Shown: piece by piece, positions 24,426-31,771 of the stretch | How positions within the stretch are numbered: the first letter of the stretch is position 1 | Layout: each line of letters starts with the position of its first letter | NCBI RefSeq assembly: GCF_001650495.1 | Contig: NZ_LWCS01000048.1 | Span: 1 to 40,321, forward strand | Source: Mycolicibacterium iranicum | Lineage (GTDB): Bacteria > Actinomycetota > Actinomycetes > Mycobacteriales > Mycobacteriaceae | Length of the DNA stretch: 40,321 nucleotides | Direction: 5' to 3' | Made by a program: the position numbers and the translations under genes | The notes under the pieces: model-generated | The model's database searches: none | Told to the model about the DNA's origin: nothing | What the model saw: only the letters and a program-made list of their open reading frames with translations

Positions 24426-25391
24426 GTGAAAATCGTTGTGGTAGACCCCAACCTGGCTCCGCACCGGGAGCGGTTCGAATCCCGGCTGCCTCCCGGATCC
24501 GACATCGGGTGGTTCACCGGTGACGCACCAGAAGCCGAACTGCGCGATGCGGAGGTGTTCGTCGGGAGCCGGTTCACCGCCGAGATGGCGGGCTACGCGA
24601 AGAACCTCCGGCTCGTCCATCCCGCGGCGGCCGGCACCGACAGGATCGACTTCGCGGCTCTAGCACCAGGCATTCTGGTGGCCAACACTTTTCACCACGA
24701 ACGCTCGATCGCCGAGTATGTGGTCGGTGCTGCGGCGATGCTGCACCGCGGATTCCTCACCCAGGACCAAAGACTGCGTGACGGCGTGTGGGCGACCTCG
24801 GTCTACGACAGGTCGATCCCGCAGATTCCGACGCTCGGCGAGGCCCGCGTGGGCTTTGTCGGCTTCGGTCACATCGGGACGTTCGCATGGAAGTTGTTGC
24901 AGACCTTCGGATGTACCGCGGCCGCGGTGACAGGTTCCGGCAAAGTCGCCGACGATGCGGGGCTGCGCTGGGTGGGCGACACCGGCCGACTGGACCAGTT
25001 GATGCGGGAATCCGATGTGGTCGTGGTGTCGGCGCCGCTGAACAGTCATACCGGAGGCATGATCGGCGCACCGCAACTGGAAGCACTGGGACCCGACGGC
25101 GTGTTGATCAACGTCGGTCGCGGTCCGCTCGTCCAAGAACGGGCACTGTTCGACGCATTGGCCGGCGACGTCATCAAGGGGGCGGCGATCGACGTGTGGT
25201 ACCGCTACCCCGTCGACGGAGTGGGTTGTGCGCCAAGCGATCTACCGTTCGAGAAGCTGCCGAACATTCTGATGACGCCGCACTCGTCCGGCGTCACCCG
25301 GGATACGTTCGCGGGCCGCGCCGGCGATGTCGCCGACAACATCGGCAGGCTCGCGCGCGGCGAACCACTGCGAAACCTCGTCCGCGGCTGA
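24426..25391 (+). CDS. D-isomer-specific 2-hydroxyacid dehydrogenase with altered catalytic Glu
   Basis: A 321-residue NAD-binding dehydrogenase of the D-2-hydroxyacid family. The Rossmann motif is VGFVGFGHIGTFAWKLL (about 142-158), the substrate Arg is in LINVGRGPLVQERALFDAL and the catalytic His is in MTPHSSG. The position normally holding the catalytic Glu (DVFxxEP) reads DVWYRYP, so Glu is replaced by Tyr. It may work with a changed mechanism or substrate, or belong to a subfamily with this motif. The GTG start lies one base after gudD, so it is the last gene of the acid-sugar operon and may reduce or oxidise a pathway intermediate. It ends just before a strong palindrome. Confidence 0.88.
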   Translation: MKIVVVDPNLAPHRERFESRLPPGSDIGWFTGDAPEAELRDAEVFVGSRFTAEMAGYAKNLRLVHPAAAGTDRIDFAALAPGILVANTFHHERSIAEYVVGAAAMLHRGFLTQDQRLRDGVWATSVYDRSIPQIPTLGEARVGFVGFGHIGTFAWKLLQTFGCTAAAVTGSGKVADDAGLRWVGDTGRLDQLMRESDVVVVSAPLNSHTGGMIGAPQLEALGPDGVLINVGRGPLVQERALFDALAGDVIKGAAIDVWYRYPVDGVGCAPSDLPFEKLPNILMTPHSSGVTRDTFAGRAGDVADNIGRLARGEPLRNLVRG

Positions 25392-25396
25392 CCTTC

Positions 25397-25459
25397 CGCC
25401 GAAACTGCATTCCGTGCGGCATTTACGCGAAAAAGACCGCATGGAATGCAGTTTCGGCG
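25397..25459. terminator. 24-bp-arm palindromic element, bidirectional terminator between convergent genes
   Basis: The left arm (25397-25420) and right arm (25436-25459) are inverted repeats, each starting CGCCGAAACTGCATTCC from outside, with 22 of 24 positions matching and a 15-base loop. It fills the gap between two convergent genes and could terminate both. The same outer sequence appears in decayed form at 2373-2436, so it is also a dispersed intergenic repeat. I recall similar GCCGAAACTGCATTCC palindromes in other mycobacterial intergenic regions, but could not check. Confidence 0.75.
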
Positions 25460-25467
25460 AGAGAGGG

Positions 25468-26649
25468 CTAGGGCGTGTAGCCGTACTGCGGTTCGTGGAA
25501 CCGATTGATGATCGGAATGCGTTCGATGATGCGATCGCGCAACCGCGGTTGCTGAACCGGCTGCTGTGGTATGACGGCGGGCACCTGCGCAGGCGGCGCT
25601 GCGGGCGGAACGTAAGCAGGCGCCGCCGGCGCGGGCGGCAGATAGTTCGCGGGCGGTGACGGCGGCACATACGCCGGCGCGGGCGGCACGGCGGGCGCTG
25701 GGGCGAGCGGCTCCTCGTACACCGGCGGCGGGGCCTCCGGCATCGGGGCGGCTTCGGGAGCCGGCAATTCGACCGCGATCGGCTGCGCCTCCTGCGGGGG
25801 CGGCGTGGTTTCAGGTTTCGGGGCGGCTTTGACCGGCGTCGGCTTCGGCTTCACCACGGGCGCGGGCGCCGGTTCGGTGACCGACCGCGCCATCTGGGGA
25901 GCGGGACTGTCCGGCGTCAGCGACATACCCAGCGCCACCGACAACGAGACCACGAAGGTGACCACCGCGGCGGCCAGCACCGAGGCGAGCGTCGCCGTCG
26001 GGGTGAGCCTGCGCCGGGACGGGGCTTCCTGGGCATCCAGGATCGACACCGCCGACGCCGCTGCCAGCGCTGCTCCTCTGGCCAGCGCCAGGTCGCTTTC
26101 GTCGGCGGAGAGCACCGGCACCTCCAGGCGCCGCTCCAACTCGGCCACCACGCCAGCGACATCACCCGAACCAAGCACAAAGACTGCGTCGGGCGCGTAT
26201 CCCTCGACATCGGCCAGCGACGCTGAGTTGTCGACCCGGTCGGCGGTGACCCCGTCTGGCGTCACCGCCACGACAACGGACTCGCGGGGCTCCGCCACAC
26301 AGACGACCAGCCGCTCGCATCCTGCGATGTCTGCGATGCCGCAGGCCAGCGCCTCGGCGGCCTCGACATCGGACACCGCGATGACGTTCTCGATCTCGCG
26401 GTCGGTCAGGGCCTGCCACACAGAGCTTGCGGTGTATTCCGCTTCCGTACTCCAGCTGAGTCCGATGGCGTCCACTCGGCGCGGCGCCGACCGCTCCAGC
26501 AGCTCGGCGAGAAACGCCTCGGCGTCGAAATCCTCATCCCGGGGGACGGAGCCGAGATCGACGGTCAGGCTTTCGCCGCCAGTCGCGACGTCGACGAGAA
26601 CCCAGCGCACCGATGACGAGGTCATCGACAGACCGAGCACGACGTCCAT
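25468..26649 (-). CDS. Mycobacterial DUF7159-type membrane protein with proline-rich tail
   Basis: A 393-residue protein. The N-terminal part (about 1-200) has an actin/Hsp70-like pattern starting MDVVLGLSMTSSSVRWVLV, a start well known from mycobacterial hypothetical proteins now grouped as DUF7159. One transmembrane helix follows at about residues 220-242 (LASVLAAAVVTFVVSLSVALG). The remaining 150 residues are extremely rich in Pro and Ala and probably reach into the cell wall, ending RLRDRIIERIPIINRFHEPQ. The ATG at 26649 is chosen for the conserved MDVVLG start; an in-frame ATG lies five codons upstream. No enzyme motif is seen. It converges on the acid-sugar operon across the palindrome and follows the 52-codon gene on the same strand. 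Confidence 0.75.
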   Translation of the reverse strand: MDVVLGLSMTSSSVRWVLVDVATGGESLTVDLGSVPRDEDFDAEAFLAELLERSAPRRVDAIGLSWSTEAEYTASSVWQALTDREIENVIAVSDVEAAEALACGIADIAGCERLVVCVAEPRESVVVAVTPDGVTADRVDNSASLADVEGYAPDAVFVLGSGDVAGVVAELERRLEVPVLSADESDLALARGAALAAASAVSILDAQEAPSRRRLTPTATLASVLAAAVVTFVVSLSVALGMSLTPDSPAPQMARSVTEPAPAPVVKPKPTPVKAAPKPETTPPPQEAQPIAVELPAPEAAPMPEAPPPVYEEPLAPAPAVPPAPAYVPPSPPANYLPPAPAAPAYVPPAAPPAQVPAVIPQQPVQQPRLRDRIIERIPIINRFHEPQYGYTP

Positions 26650-26730
26650 GAATTTGCTACCCATCTCCCAGCGGCTGGCCCTCGACATTACCGCGAGCGA
26701 TCGCAACCGCACAGCCGGTCATGTATGAGC

Positions 26731-26889
26731 TCACGACGGCTCCGCGAGGAGACGCCGCCGCCACGCCATCGCCGAATGCGCGGTCATGTCGTGAAATGTC
26801 AGCCACGACAGGTTCGCGTCCCCGACGCAGCGATGCGGCTCACCCAGCCACGATGGCCGTTGCGCACCACACCTTCGACATTCGGTCAT
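26731..26889 (-). CDS. Small Cys/Trp-containing protein (52 aa), zinc-ribbon-like start
   Basis: A short gene with a strong ribosome binding site (AAGGAG, six bases before ATG at 26889). It reads MTECRRCGAQRPSWLG at the start, then EPHRC, then LSWLTFHDMTAHSAMAWRRR. The C-x2-C plus H-x-C arrangement (Cys4, Cys7, His19, Cys21) could bind one zinc ion. I do not recognise a family. It lies 81 bases upstream of the DUF7159 gene on the same strand and divergent from the DUF2855 gene at 27002, with 112 bases between. A longer frame running up to 27135 overlaps the DUF2855 gene and is not needed. Confidence 0.6.
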   Translation of the reverse strand: MTECRRCGAQRPSWLGEPHRCVGDANLSWLTFHDMTAHSAMAWRRRLLAEPS

Positions 26890-26988
26890 GACAGCTCCTT
26901 CCGCGGCCGCAACCGCGCCACACCGATTCGACCTTCCCGCTCTCCGGTGATCGCCGCTTGCGGAAGTAACAAACACCACATCTGGCGA

Positions 26989-26994
26989 TACGAT
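26989..26994 (+). promoter_or_regulatory. Leaderless -10 box (TACGAT) for the DUF2855 gene
   Basis: TACGAT is followed by seven bases and then the GTG at 27002, which has no ribosome binding site. This decides the start in favour of 27002. Confidence 0.55.
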
Positions 26995-27001
26995 TGGGCC
27001 G

Positions 27002-28087
27002 GTGACGACGCGACTGGCGGTCCAGCGCCACGACATCAGGCAGACCCGCTGGGAAGACACCCCGCCGCTCGCCCTCGAAGACGGCGCAGTGCGGATGCGC
27101 ATCGATACCTTCGCGCTGACGTCGAACAACATCACCTACGCCACCCTGGGCGACCTGATGAACTACTGGCAGTTCTTTCCGACGGGCGATCCGGCCACCG
27201 GATGCGTACCCACCTGGGGTTTCGCGACGGTCGCCGAGTCTCGCCACCCAGGCGTCGAGCGGGGTGAGAAGTTCTACGGCTACTACCCCATCGCCGACGA
27301 AGTTGTGCTGACGCCGGGAACGCTCGACGACACCGGATTCGTCGATGCTGCCGAGCATCGCCGCGGGCTGCCACCCGTCTACAACCGCTACGTCCGCTGC
27401 AGCACAGACCCCGGCTACGTCGCGGGCCTCGAAGCGCAGCAAGCGTTGTTCCGTCCGCTGTTCTCGACGTCCTTCCTGCTCGACGACTTCTTCAACGAGA
27501 ACCATTTCTTCGGCGCGAGCACCGCGATCCTGTCCAGCGCATCGAGCAAGACCGCCTACGGCACCGCGTTCTGTCTGGCGCGCCGCGCCGGCGAGGTACG
27601 CGTCCTCGGCCTGACGTCGGCGTCGAACCTGGACTTCACGCGGTCCCTCGGCTGCTATGACGACGTCCTCACCTATGACCACATCGCGGCGCTTCCGGAA
27701 TCGGACTCGGTGTACATCGACTTCTCTGGTAGGGCCTCCGTCCGCGCAGCCGTTCACCAGCGGTTGGGCGATCGGCTCACATACGACTGCGCCGTCGGCG
27801 TCACCCACTGGGACGCCGCCCCGGGTGACGCCACGCTCCCCGGCCCGTCTCCCGTCTTCTTCTTCGTCCCCGACTGGGCCGCCCAGCGCGCCCGACAGTG
27901 GGGTCAGGCAGGTCTGCTGCAACGCATCGGGGGTGCCTACCTGGCGTTCCTGGAGCCGCTCACCCGTGGCGCCAATCCCTGGCTGACTGTCGTCACCGGG
28001 AAGGGCCGCGACGCGATCGACACGGTTTACACCGCCTTACTGGACGGCAAGATCCCGGCCCGCGAAGGGCACATCCTGTCGGTGTGA
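27002..28087 (+). CDS. DUF2855 family protein (MDR-like)
   Basis: A 361-residue protein of the DUF2855 family. The pattern is like a medium-chain dehydrogenase without a classical zinc site: IDTFALTSNNITYATLGDLM and YWQFFPTGDP near the N-terminus, GFATVAESRHPGVERGEKFYGYYP, NENHFFGASTAILSSASSKTAYGTAFC with a Rossmann-like glycine/serine-rich turn, and TYDCAVGVTHWD. The function is unknown; a reductase acting on a carbonyl or CoA compound is possible by fold only. The leaderless promoter supports the GTG start. A perfect 8-bp hairpin follows the stop. Confidence 0.85.
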   Translation: MTTRLAVQRHDIRQTRWEDTPPLALEDGAVRMRIDTFALTSNNITYATLGDLMNYWQFFPTGDPATGCVPTWGFATVAESRHPGVERGEKFYGYYPIADEVVLTPGTLDDTGFVDAAEHRRGLPPVYNRYVRCSTDPGYVAGLEAQQALFRPLFSTSFLLDDFFNENHFFGASTAILSSASSKTAYGTAFCLARRAGEVRVLGLTSASNLDFTRSLGCYDDVLTYDHIAALPESDSVYIDFSGRASVRAAVHQRLGDRLTYDCAVGVTHWDAAPGDATLPGPSPVFFFVPDWAAQRARQWGQAGLLQRIGGAYLAFLEPLTRGANPWLTVVTGKGRDAIDTVYTALLDGKIPAREGHILSV

Positions 28088-28099
28088 ACGGATTCACCT

Positions 28100-28121
28100 A
28101 TCGGCGGTGATATCCGCCGAT
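28100..28121. terminator. Hairpin terminator between convergent genes
   Basis: ATCGGCGG and CCGCCGAT form a perfect 8-bp stem around a six-base loop, 12 bases after the DUF2855 stop and in the gap before the end of the convergent SBP gene. There is no U-tract, as is usual in mycobacteria. Confidence 0.6.
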
Positions 28122-28196
28122 CGCTGGGCGATGTCGCCTGCACCATTACGGCCACTGGCACCGGCACCAGGTCCGAACCCCGGTCACGCTCCGGGC

Positions 28197-29333
28197 TCAG
28201 CACTGGTCGTCGACGAAGCAGCCCAGCATCAGCTTCGTGACCTCGTACCCTGGGGCCTGCGTCTTCTTCAGGTCCCGGGTCGGCGGCACGGTGACACCCT
28301 CGAAAACCTGCTCCAGCACTCGGGTACCGGACCGGAAACCGTAACGCTGCCAAGCGATCTGCTGGATCGCGTCGTCCTGCATCGCCTCGATGAGCCTGCT
28401 GGCGGGTTCGGTGAGCGCCAGGATCGGGTGGTCGTTGAAGATCGTCGGTTCGGGATAGATCGTGACGACACCTTCGGGAACCACGCCCTGATTGCGCGTC
28501 GTGATCCATTGCAGCAGTTGATTTTCGTAGCCGGCGAGCAGGCCGCCGGTCTGCTGAATCAGCCACTGCTCGAAGGCACTGTCAGACCCTGCACGCATCA
28601 GGCCCTGAGCTTCCACGATCTGCTTCACCTTGCGCAGGGATGCCTTTGCCTGTTCCGGCGATGGCGGCTGGTAGGGGTTGCCCGATGCGACCGTCGCAAG
28701 TTCCAGTTGCGCCAGGGTCATCCCGGAATTCGAACTCGCGGGATCGCTGCTGTTGATCAACAGTGGACCCGATGGGATCGTCACGCCGACGTCACCCCAG
28801 GTCTTGCCTGCCAGGACGTATTCCTCCAGAAGCCGCCGGAAGTCGACGAGGTAGTAGACGCCGTCGCGGACCTCGACGATGCGCGCCCTCACCAGACCGT
28901 CGGCGGCTTCCCTGTTGGCGTACAACACTTCCGGTGACTGCAGCACCGACATGGCCTCGTAGTCGTTGCCGAACGCCTTGCTCGCCCCGGAGCCCTCGAA
29001 GATCGCCTGGGCGCTCAGCGACGACGGCCACAGACAGTCGATGCCGTTGGCCTTCAATTCGTCTGGTGGGATCTGAACCTGCTTGTACGAGCCGGAGGAA
29101 TTGAAGTCGACCTCGATGCCGTAGGTGTCGCGCAAGATCTGTCTGACCTCGGAATCGCGCATGAGGTCTTCCTTTTCGGACCCGCCAAGACAGGTCAGCG
29201 CGGTGACGTCGCCGCCCTGCGCCGTCTGGGTGTCATCGCCGCCACGGGAGGCCACGATGGCGAAGACGGCGACGACGAGCACCACAACTATGCCCAGCAG
29301 GCCGAGGTAGAACAGCCCCTTCGACTTCTTCAC
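28197..29333 (-). CDS. Membrane-anchored solute-binding-like protein
   Basis: A 378-residue protein with one N-terminal hydrophobic anchor (about residues 7-28, LFYLGLLGIVVVLVVAVFAI) and no lipobox Cys. The rest has the pattern of an extracellular solute-binding domain of the molybdate/phosphate type (SBP_bac_11-like): LTCLGGSEKEDLM, ILRDTYGIEVDFNSSGSYK, DCLWPSSLSAQAIFEG and IPSGPLLINSSDPASSNSGM. It has no neighbouring permease of its own. GTG 29333 overlaps the stop of the membrane-protein gene (GTGA), making it the last gene of a three-gene operon that starts with the vWA lipoprotein. It may sense or bind an anion and signal to its partners; that is inference. Confidence 0.7.
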   Translation of the reverse strand: MKKSKGLFYLGLLGIVVVLVVAVFAIVASRGGDDTQTAQGGDVTALTCLGGSEKEDLMRDSEVRQILRDTYGIEVDFNSSGSYKQVQIPPDELKANGIDCLWPSSLSAQAIFEGSGASKAFGNDYEAMSVLQSPEVLYANREAADGLVRARIVEVRDGVYYLVDFRRLLEEYVLAGKTWGDVGVTIPSGPLLINSSDPASSNSGMTLAQLELATVASGNPYQPPSPEQAKASLRKVKQIVEAQGLMRAGSDSAFEQWLIQQTGGLLAGYENQLLQWITTRNQGVVPEGVVTIYPEPTIFNDHPILALTEPASRLIEAMQDDAIQQIAWQRYGFRSGTRVLEQVFEGVTVPPTRDLKKTQAPGYEVTKLMLGCFVDDQC

Positions 29334-29899
29334 GAGAGCTCCGGTGGCTGGTTGAGGTTCAGCGCCGTCAGCGAGTTGATGTACTCGTTCATCTTCTGCT
29401 CGGACAGTTCGCGGTCGGGTTGCCTGGCGAACGAGACAAATTTCTGCAGCTCCTGCTGACCGAGCGCAAGGTATTTCGCGTCGGCCTGATCCTGGATATC
29501 GACGTAGTCGTCCAGCGTCTCTGCGACGTCCTTGACGTACAGCAGGCTGCGCTGCGACAGCGGCAGGGCCACGCGGATGTCACGACTGCGGATGATCTCG
29601 ATCATGCCGGGCATGGCATCGCAGCCCGCTTGCAGTGATGCGCGCGTTTCGTCGTCAGCGACTCGCAGGCTCAGCGCCCGGATCCGGGTGGTGAACTGGT
29701 CGAGACGTCGGACATTGTCGTCGAGTTCGCCCTGTTTGTCGGTGGGACTCAGGTAGTTCAGCGTGAACAATGCGAACACCGCCAGCAGCGCCCCCAGCCC
29801 GGCCGAGAGCAGCCACGCCACGCCGAAAGCGAACAAAACAAGGAAGCCTCCCACGCCGGTGGCGAGGGCCAGCAGGATCGACCGTTGCGAGGGCGTCAT
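29330..29899 (-). CDS. Small membrane protein, XpaC-like
   Basis: A 189-residue protein with two adjacent transmembrane helices at the N-terminus (about residues 7-28 and 30-48, SILLALATGVGGFLVLFAFG and LGALLAVFALFTLNYL). A long helical cytoplasmic part follows (LDQFTTRIRALSLRV, SRDIRVALPLSQRSLLYVKD, ALGQQELQKFVSFARQ). This plan resembles XpaC-like proteins (5-bromo-4-chloroindolyl phosphate hydrolysis family), usually paired with TelA toxic-anion resistance proteins. No telA homologue is in the window. It starts four bases after the vWA gene and overlaps the SBP-like gene. The similarity is to architecture, so I am only moderately sure. Confidence 0.6.
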   Translation of the reverse strand: MTPSQRSILLALATGVGGFLVLFAFGVAWLLSAGLGALLAVFALFTLNYLSPTDKQGELDDNVRRLDQFTTRIRALSLRVADDETRASLQAGCDAMPGMIEIIRSRDIRVALPLSQRSLLYVKDVAETLDDYVDIQDQADAKYLALGQQELQKFVSFARQPDRELSEQKMNEYINSLTALNLNQPPELS

Positions 29900-29903
29900 G
29901 GGC

Positions 29904-31550
29904 CTACCGGAATCCAGCCGCGTCACGCAGTGCGCTGACGACATCGTCCTTGCGAATGTAGGTGCCGTCGGTTCGTGCGGCGATGACGTCCTGGAGGTCG
30001 TATTCGTTGACGTCGCCGAGCCCGATCACGATGACCGGGATCTGGAGCTGCTCCAGTTGGGCGATGCTGGAGTCGTCGGTGTTCTCGTCCTGGCCGTCGG
30101 TCAGCAGCACCACGGCCTTCTTGCGCGGGTCGGCGGCGTCGCTGCGGAAGATCTGCACGGCGCGTGCGAGGCAGCCGCGCATGTCGGTGCCGCCCCCGGG
30201 GCCGGCGTCGACGATCTTCTGCCGCAGATCCAGTAAGTCATTGCGGCCGTTGCCGTTCACCGTCCAGGGCCCACCTTTGATGCCGTCGTTGAAGATCATC
30301 ACGGTCGTGGTGTCCTGGGGGTTGGCGAGCAGCTTGTACTTGCGTGCGTTGTCCGGGTCGAACAAGATGTTCGCCGCCTCCTCGACCCCCTCCCATCCTT
30401 GGCCTTCCATGCTGCCCGATCCGTCGATGCAGTACACGAAGTTGCCGGGCTGCCGGTAGACGGTGTTGTAGTTGTAGAGCGCACTCTCGATGACCGACGC
30501 CGACGGAAATCGGATCGGTTGTTCCTGCCGGTCGGTGACGATGCCCCACTCGGGCCGGAACACATCGGCGCGGATGTCTGCGGGCAGGTCGGGCAAGGAC
30601 AGGCCCTGGCTGTTGACAGGGCGGCGCCCCAACTCGAGCAGCTTCTGCTGCGCGGGCTGGCTCAGCAGGTAGTCCTGAAGCTTCTGAAAATTGGCGCTCT
30701 TATCCGTGTTGTCGCCGTGCGGCAGAAAACCGAGCGGCGAATCGGCGAAGGCGAGGGAGCCCTGCGGATAGACGACCGTCATCGGCTCCAGCCCCTGGCC
30801 GACGCGCTCCCGGTTCGTCTCGATGACCAGGGCCTCGTAGGTGAACACCGCTTCGCAGCGGTCCGGGGCGGCGGCGCACTCGCGCATCATCGTGCCCGTC
30901 GACGGCGGGGTGTTGCCGAACTTGCCCATCAGCATCGTGATGCCGGTCCGCACCGGCTCGGAATCGAGCTGCTCCTGGGTCAGCGCCTGACCGGGTGGAT
31001 TTCCGGCGAGGTAGTTCAGGAACGCGAAGAACACCGTGGCACCCGAGTTGGACTGGGTGGGATTGGTGATCCACACCTTGACCCGGTCGGCTTCGATGGC
31101 GTCGAGGATCTGCTGGATCGACGTGTTGCTTCCCGGCGTGAACCCGAGCCTGTCCATCGAGCGTTGCCAGCCTGCGAACACGATCGGGGAGGAGAACATC
31201 GGCGCGGAGTCCTTCAGGTTGCTGCACCTGTCGTTGCCGATCTGCTCGAAAACGGTTGAGGCGAACCAGAACGCATCGAACGGCGGCAGGTTCTCGCAAT
31301 CATCGCTGAGGAGATTGGCCTGGTCGACCGAGCCGAGCTCGGTGGGGTTGCAGCGCAGTCCGTTGTCCTCGCACCAAGGCCGGACGATGTCGTTGAAGAC
31401 GAGCCGTTGCTCAGATCCCATGACGATGTTGAGTACGGCGGGGTCGTCGTCGTAGGCCAGCGGCTCCTCGCCCCCGCCACCGTCGTCACCCGAGCACCCG
31501 GCGACGAACAACATCAGGAAACACAACGCAACAGCGAGCGTGGTACGCAT
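29904..31550 (-). CDS. Lipoprotein with solute-binding domain fused to a von Willebrand A domain
   Basis: A 548-residue exported lipoprotein. The signal peptide ends in LFVAGC with Cys19. The first 320 residues look like an SBP_bac_11-type solute-binding domain (LNIVMGSEQRLVFNDIV, DAFWFASTVFEQIGND, WITNPTQSNSGATVFFAF). A von Willebrand A domain occupies about residues 365-548, with the MIDAS motif Asp376-x-Ser378-x-Ser380 in YCIDGSGSMEGQ, the Thr in GGGTDMRG, and the Asp in LLTDGQDEN. vWA domains bind protein partners through a metal ion. ATG 31550 is set by AAGAAGG upstream and by the signal peptide; a 49-codon upstream extension is rejected. It heads the three-gene operon and is divergent from pstS. 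Confidence 0.82.
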   Translation of the reverse strand: MRTTLAVALCFLMLFVAGCSGDDGGGGEEPLAYDDDPAVLNIVMGSEQRLVFNDIVRPWCEDNGLRCNPTELGSVDQANLLSDDCENLPPFDAFWFASTVFEQIGNDRCSNLKDSAPMFSSPIVFAGWQRSMDRLGFTPGSNTSIQQILDAIEADRVKVWITNPTQSNSGATVFFAFLNYLAGNPPGQALTQEQLDSEPVRTGITMLMGKFGNTPPSTGTMMRECAAAPDRCEAVFTYEALVIETNRERVGQGLEPMTVVYPQGSLAFADSPLGFLPHGDNTDKSANFQKLQDYLLSQPAQQKLLELGRRPVNSQGLSLPDLPADIRADVFRPEWGIVTDRQEQPIRFPSASVIESALYNYNTVYRQPGNFVYCIDGSGSMEGQGWEGVEEAANILFDPDNARKYKLLANPQDTTTVMIFNDGIKGGPWTVNGNGRNDLLDLRQKIVDAGPGGGTDMRGCLARAVQIFRSDAADPRKKAVVLLTDGQDENTDDSSIAQLEQLQIPVIVIGLGDVNEYDLQDVIAARTDGTYIRKDDVVSALRDAAGFR

Positions 31551-31680
31551 GCGCAACCTTCTTCGTGGAATGACTCGCACAACATCCGAACGCGTTCCAG
31601 CAGGTACAGGTGACTGTACAAGCAACGCGGTCACCCGGGCGGGAATGAGCTGCCGGCAGCGAAGCCGCCCGCGATCAGTC

Positions 31681-31698
31681 GTTAATCCGTTGTTCACC
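31681..31698. promoter_or_regulatory. RegX3/Pho-type direct repeat between the vWA operon and pstS
   Basis: GTTAATC (31681-31687) and GTTCACC (31692-31698) are separated by four bases, giving the 11-base period of a Pho box. The second half is the RegX3 half-site known from mycobacterial pst promoters; the first matches it at five of seven positions. The box lies about 74 bases upstream of pstS and 131 bases from the divergent vWA gene, so it may induce one or both under low phosphate. Confidence 0.55.
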
Positions 31699-31771
31699 CA
31701 ATTACCCGGATCGCGTCATTTACGGCCGGGAAAGGAGCCAGCACCGCACCACCGAGTTGAGGAGACAACCG

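Noticed and set aside
26725..27267. 180-codon plus-strand frame across the 52-codon gene and the DUF2855 start
   Set aside because: It is antisense to the small gene and out of frame with DUF2855, with Arg/His-rich shadow composition.
31551..31697. 49-codon N-terminal extension of the vWA lipoprotein
   Set aside because: It would place the signal peptide inside the protein and overlaps the Pho-type box. ATG 31550 has its own ribosome binding site.
31702..31707. GGGTAA on the minus strand before the vWA operon, considered as a SigF -10 element
   Set aside because: No matching -35 element is present at the required distance.
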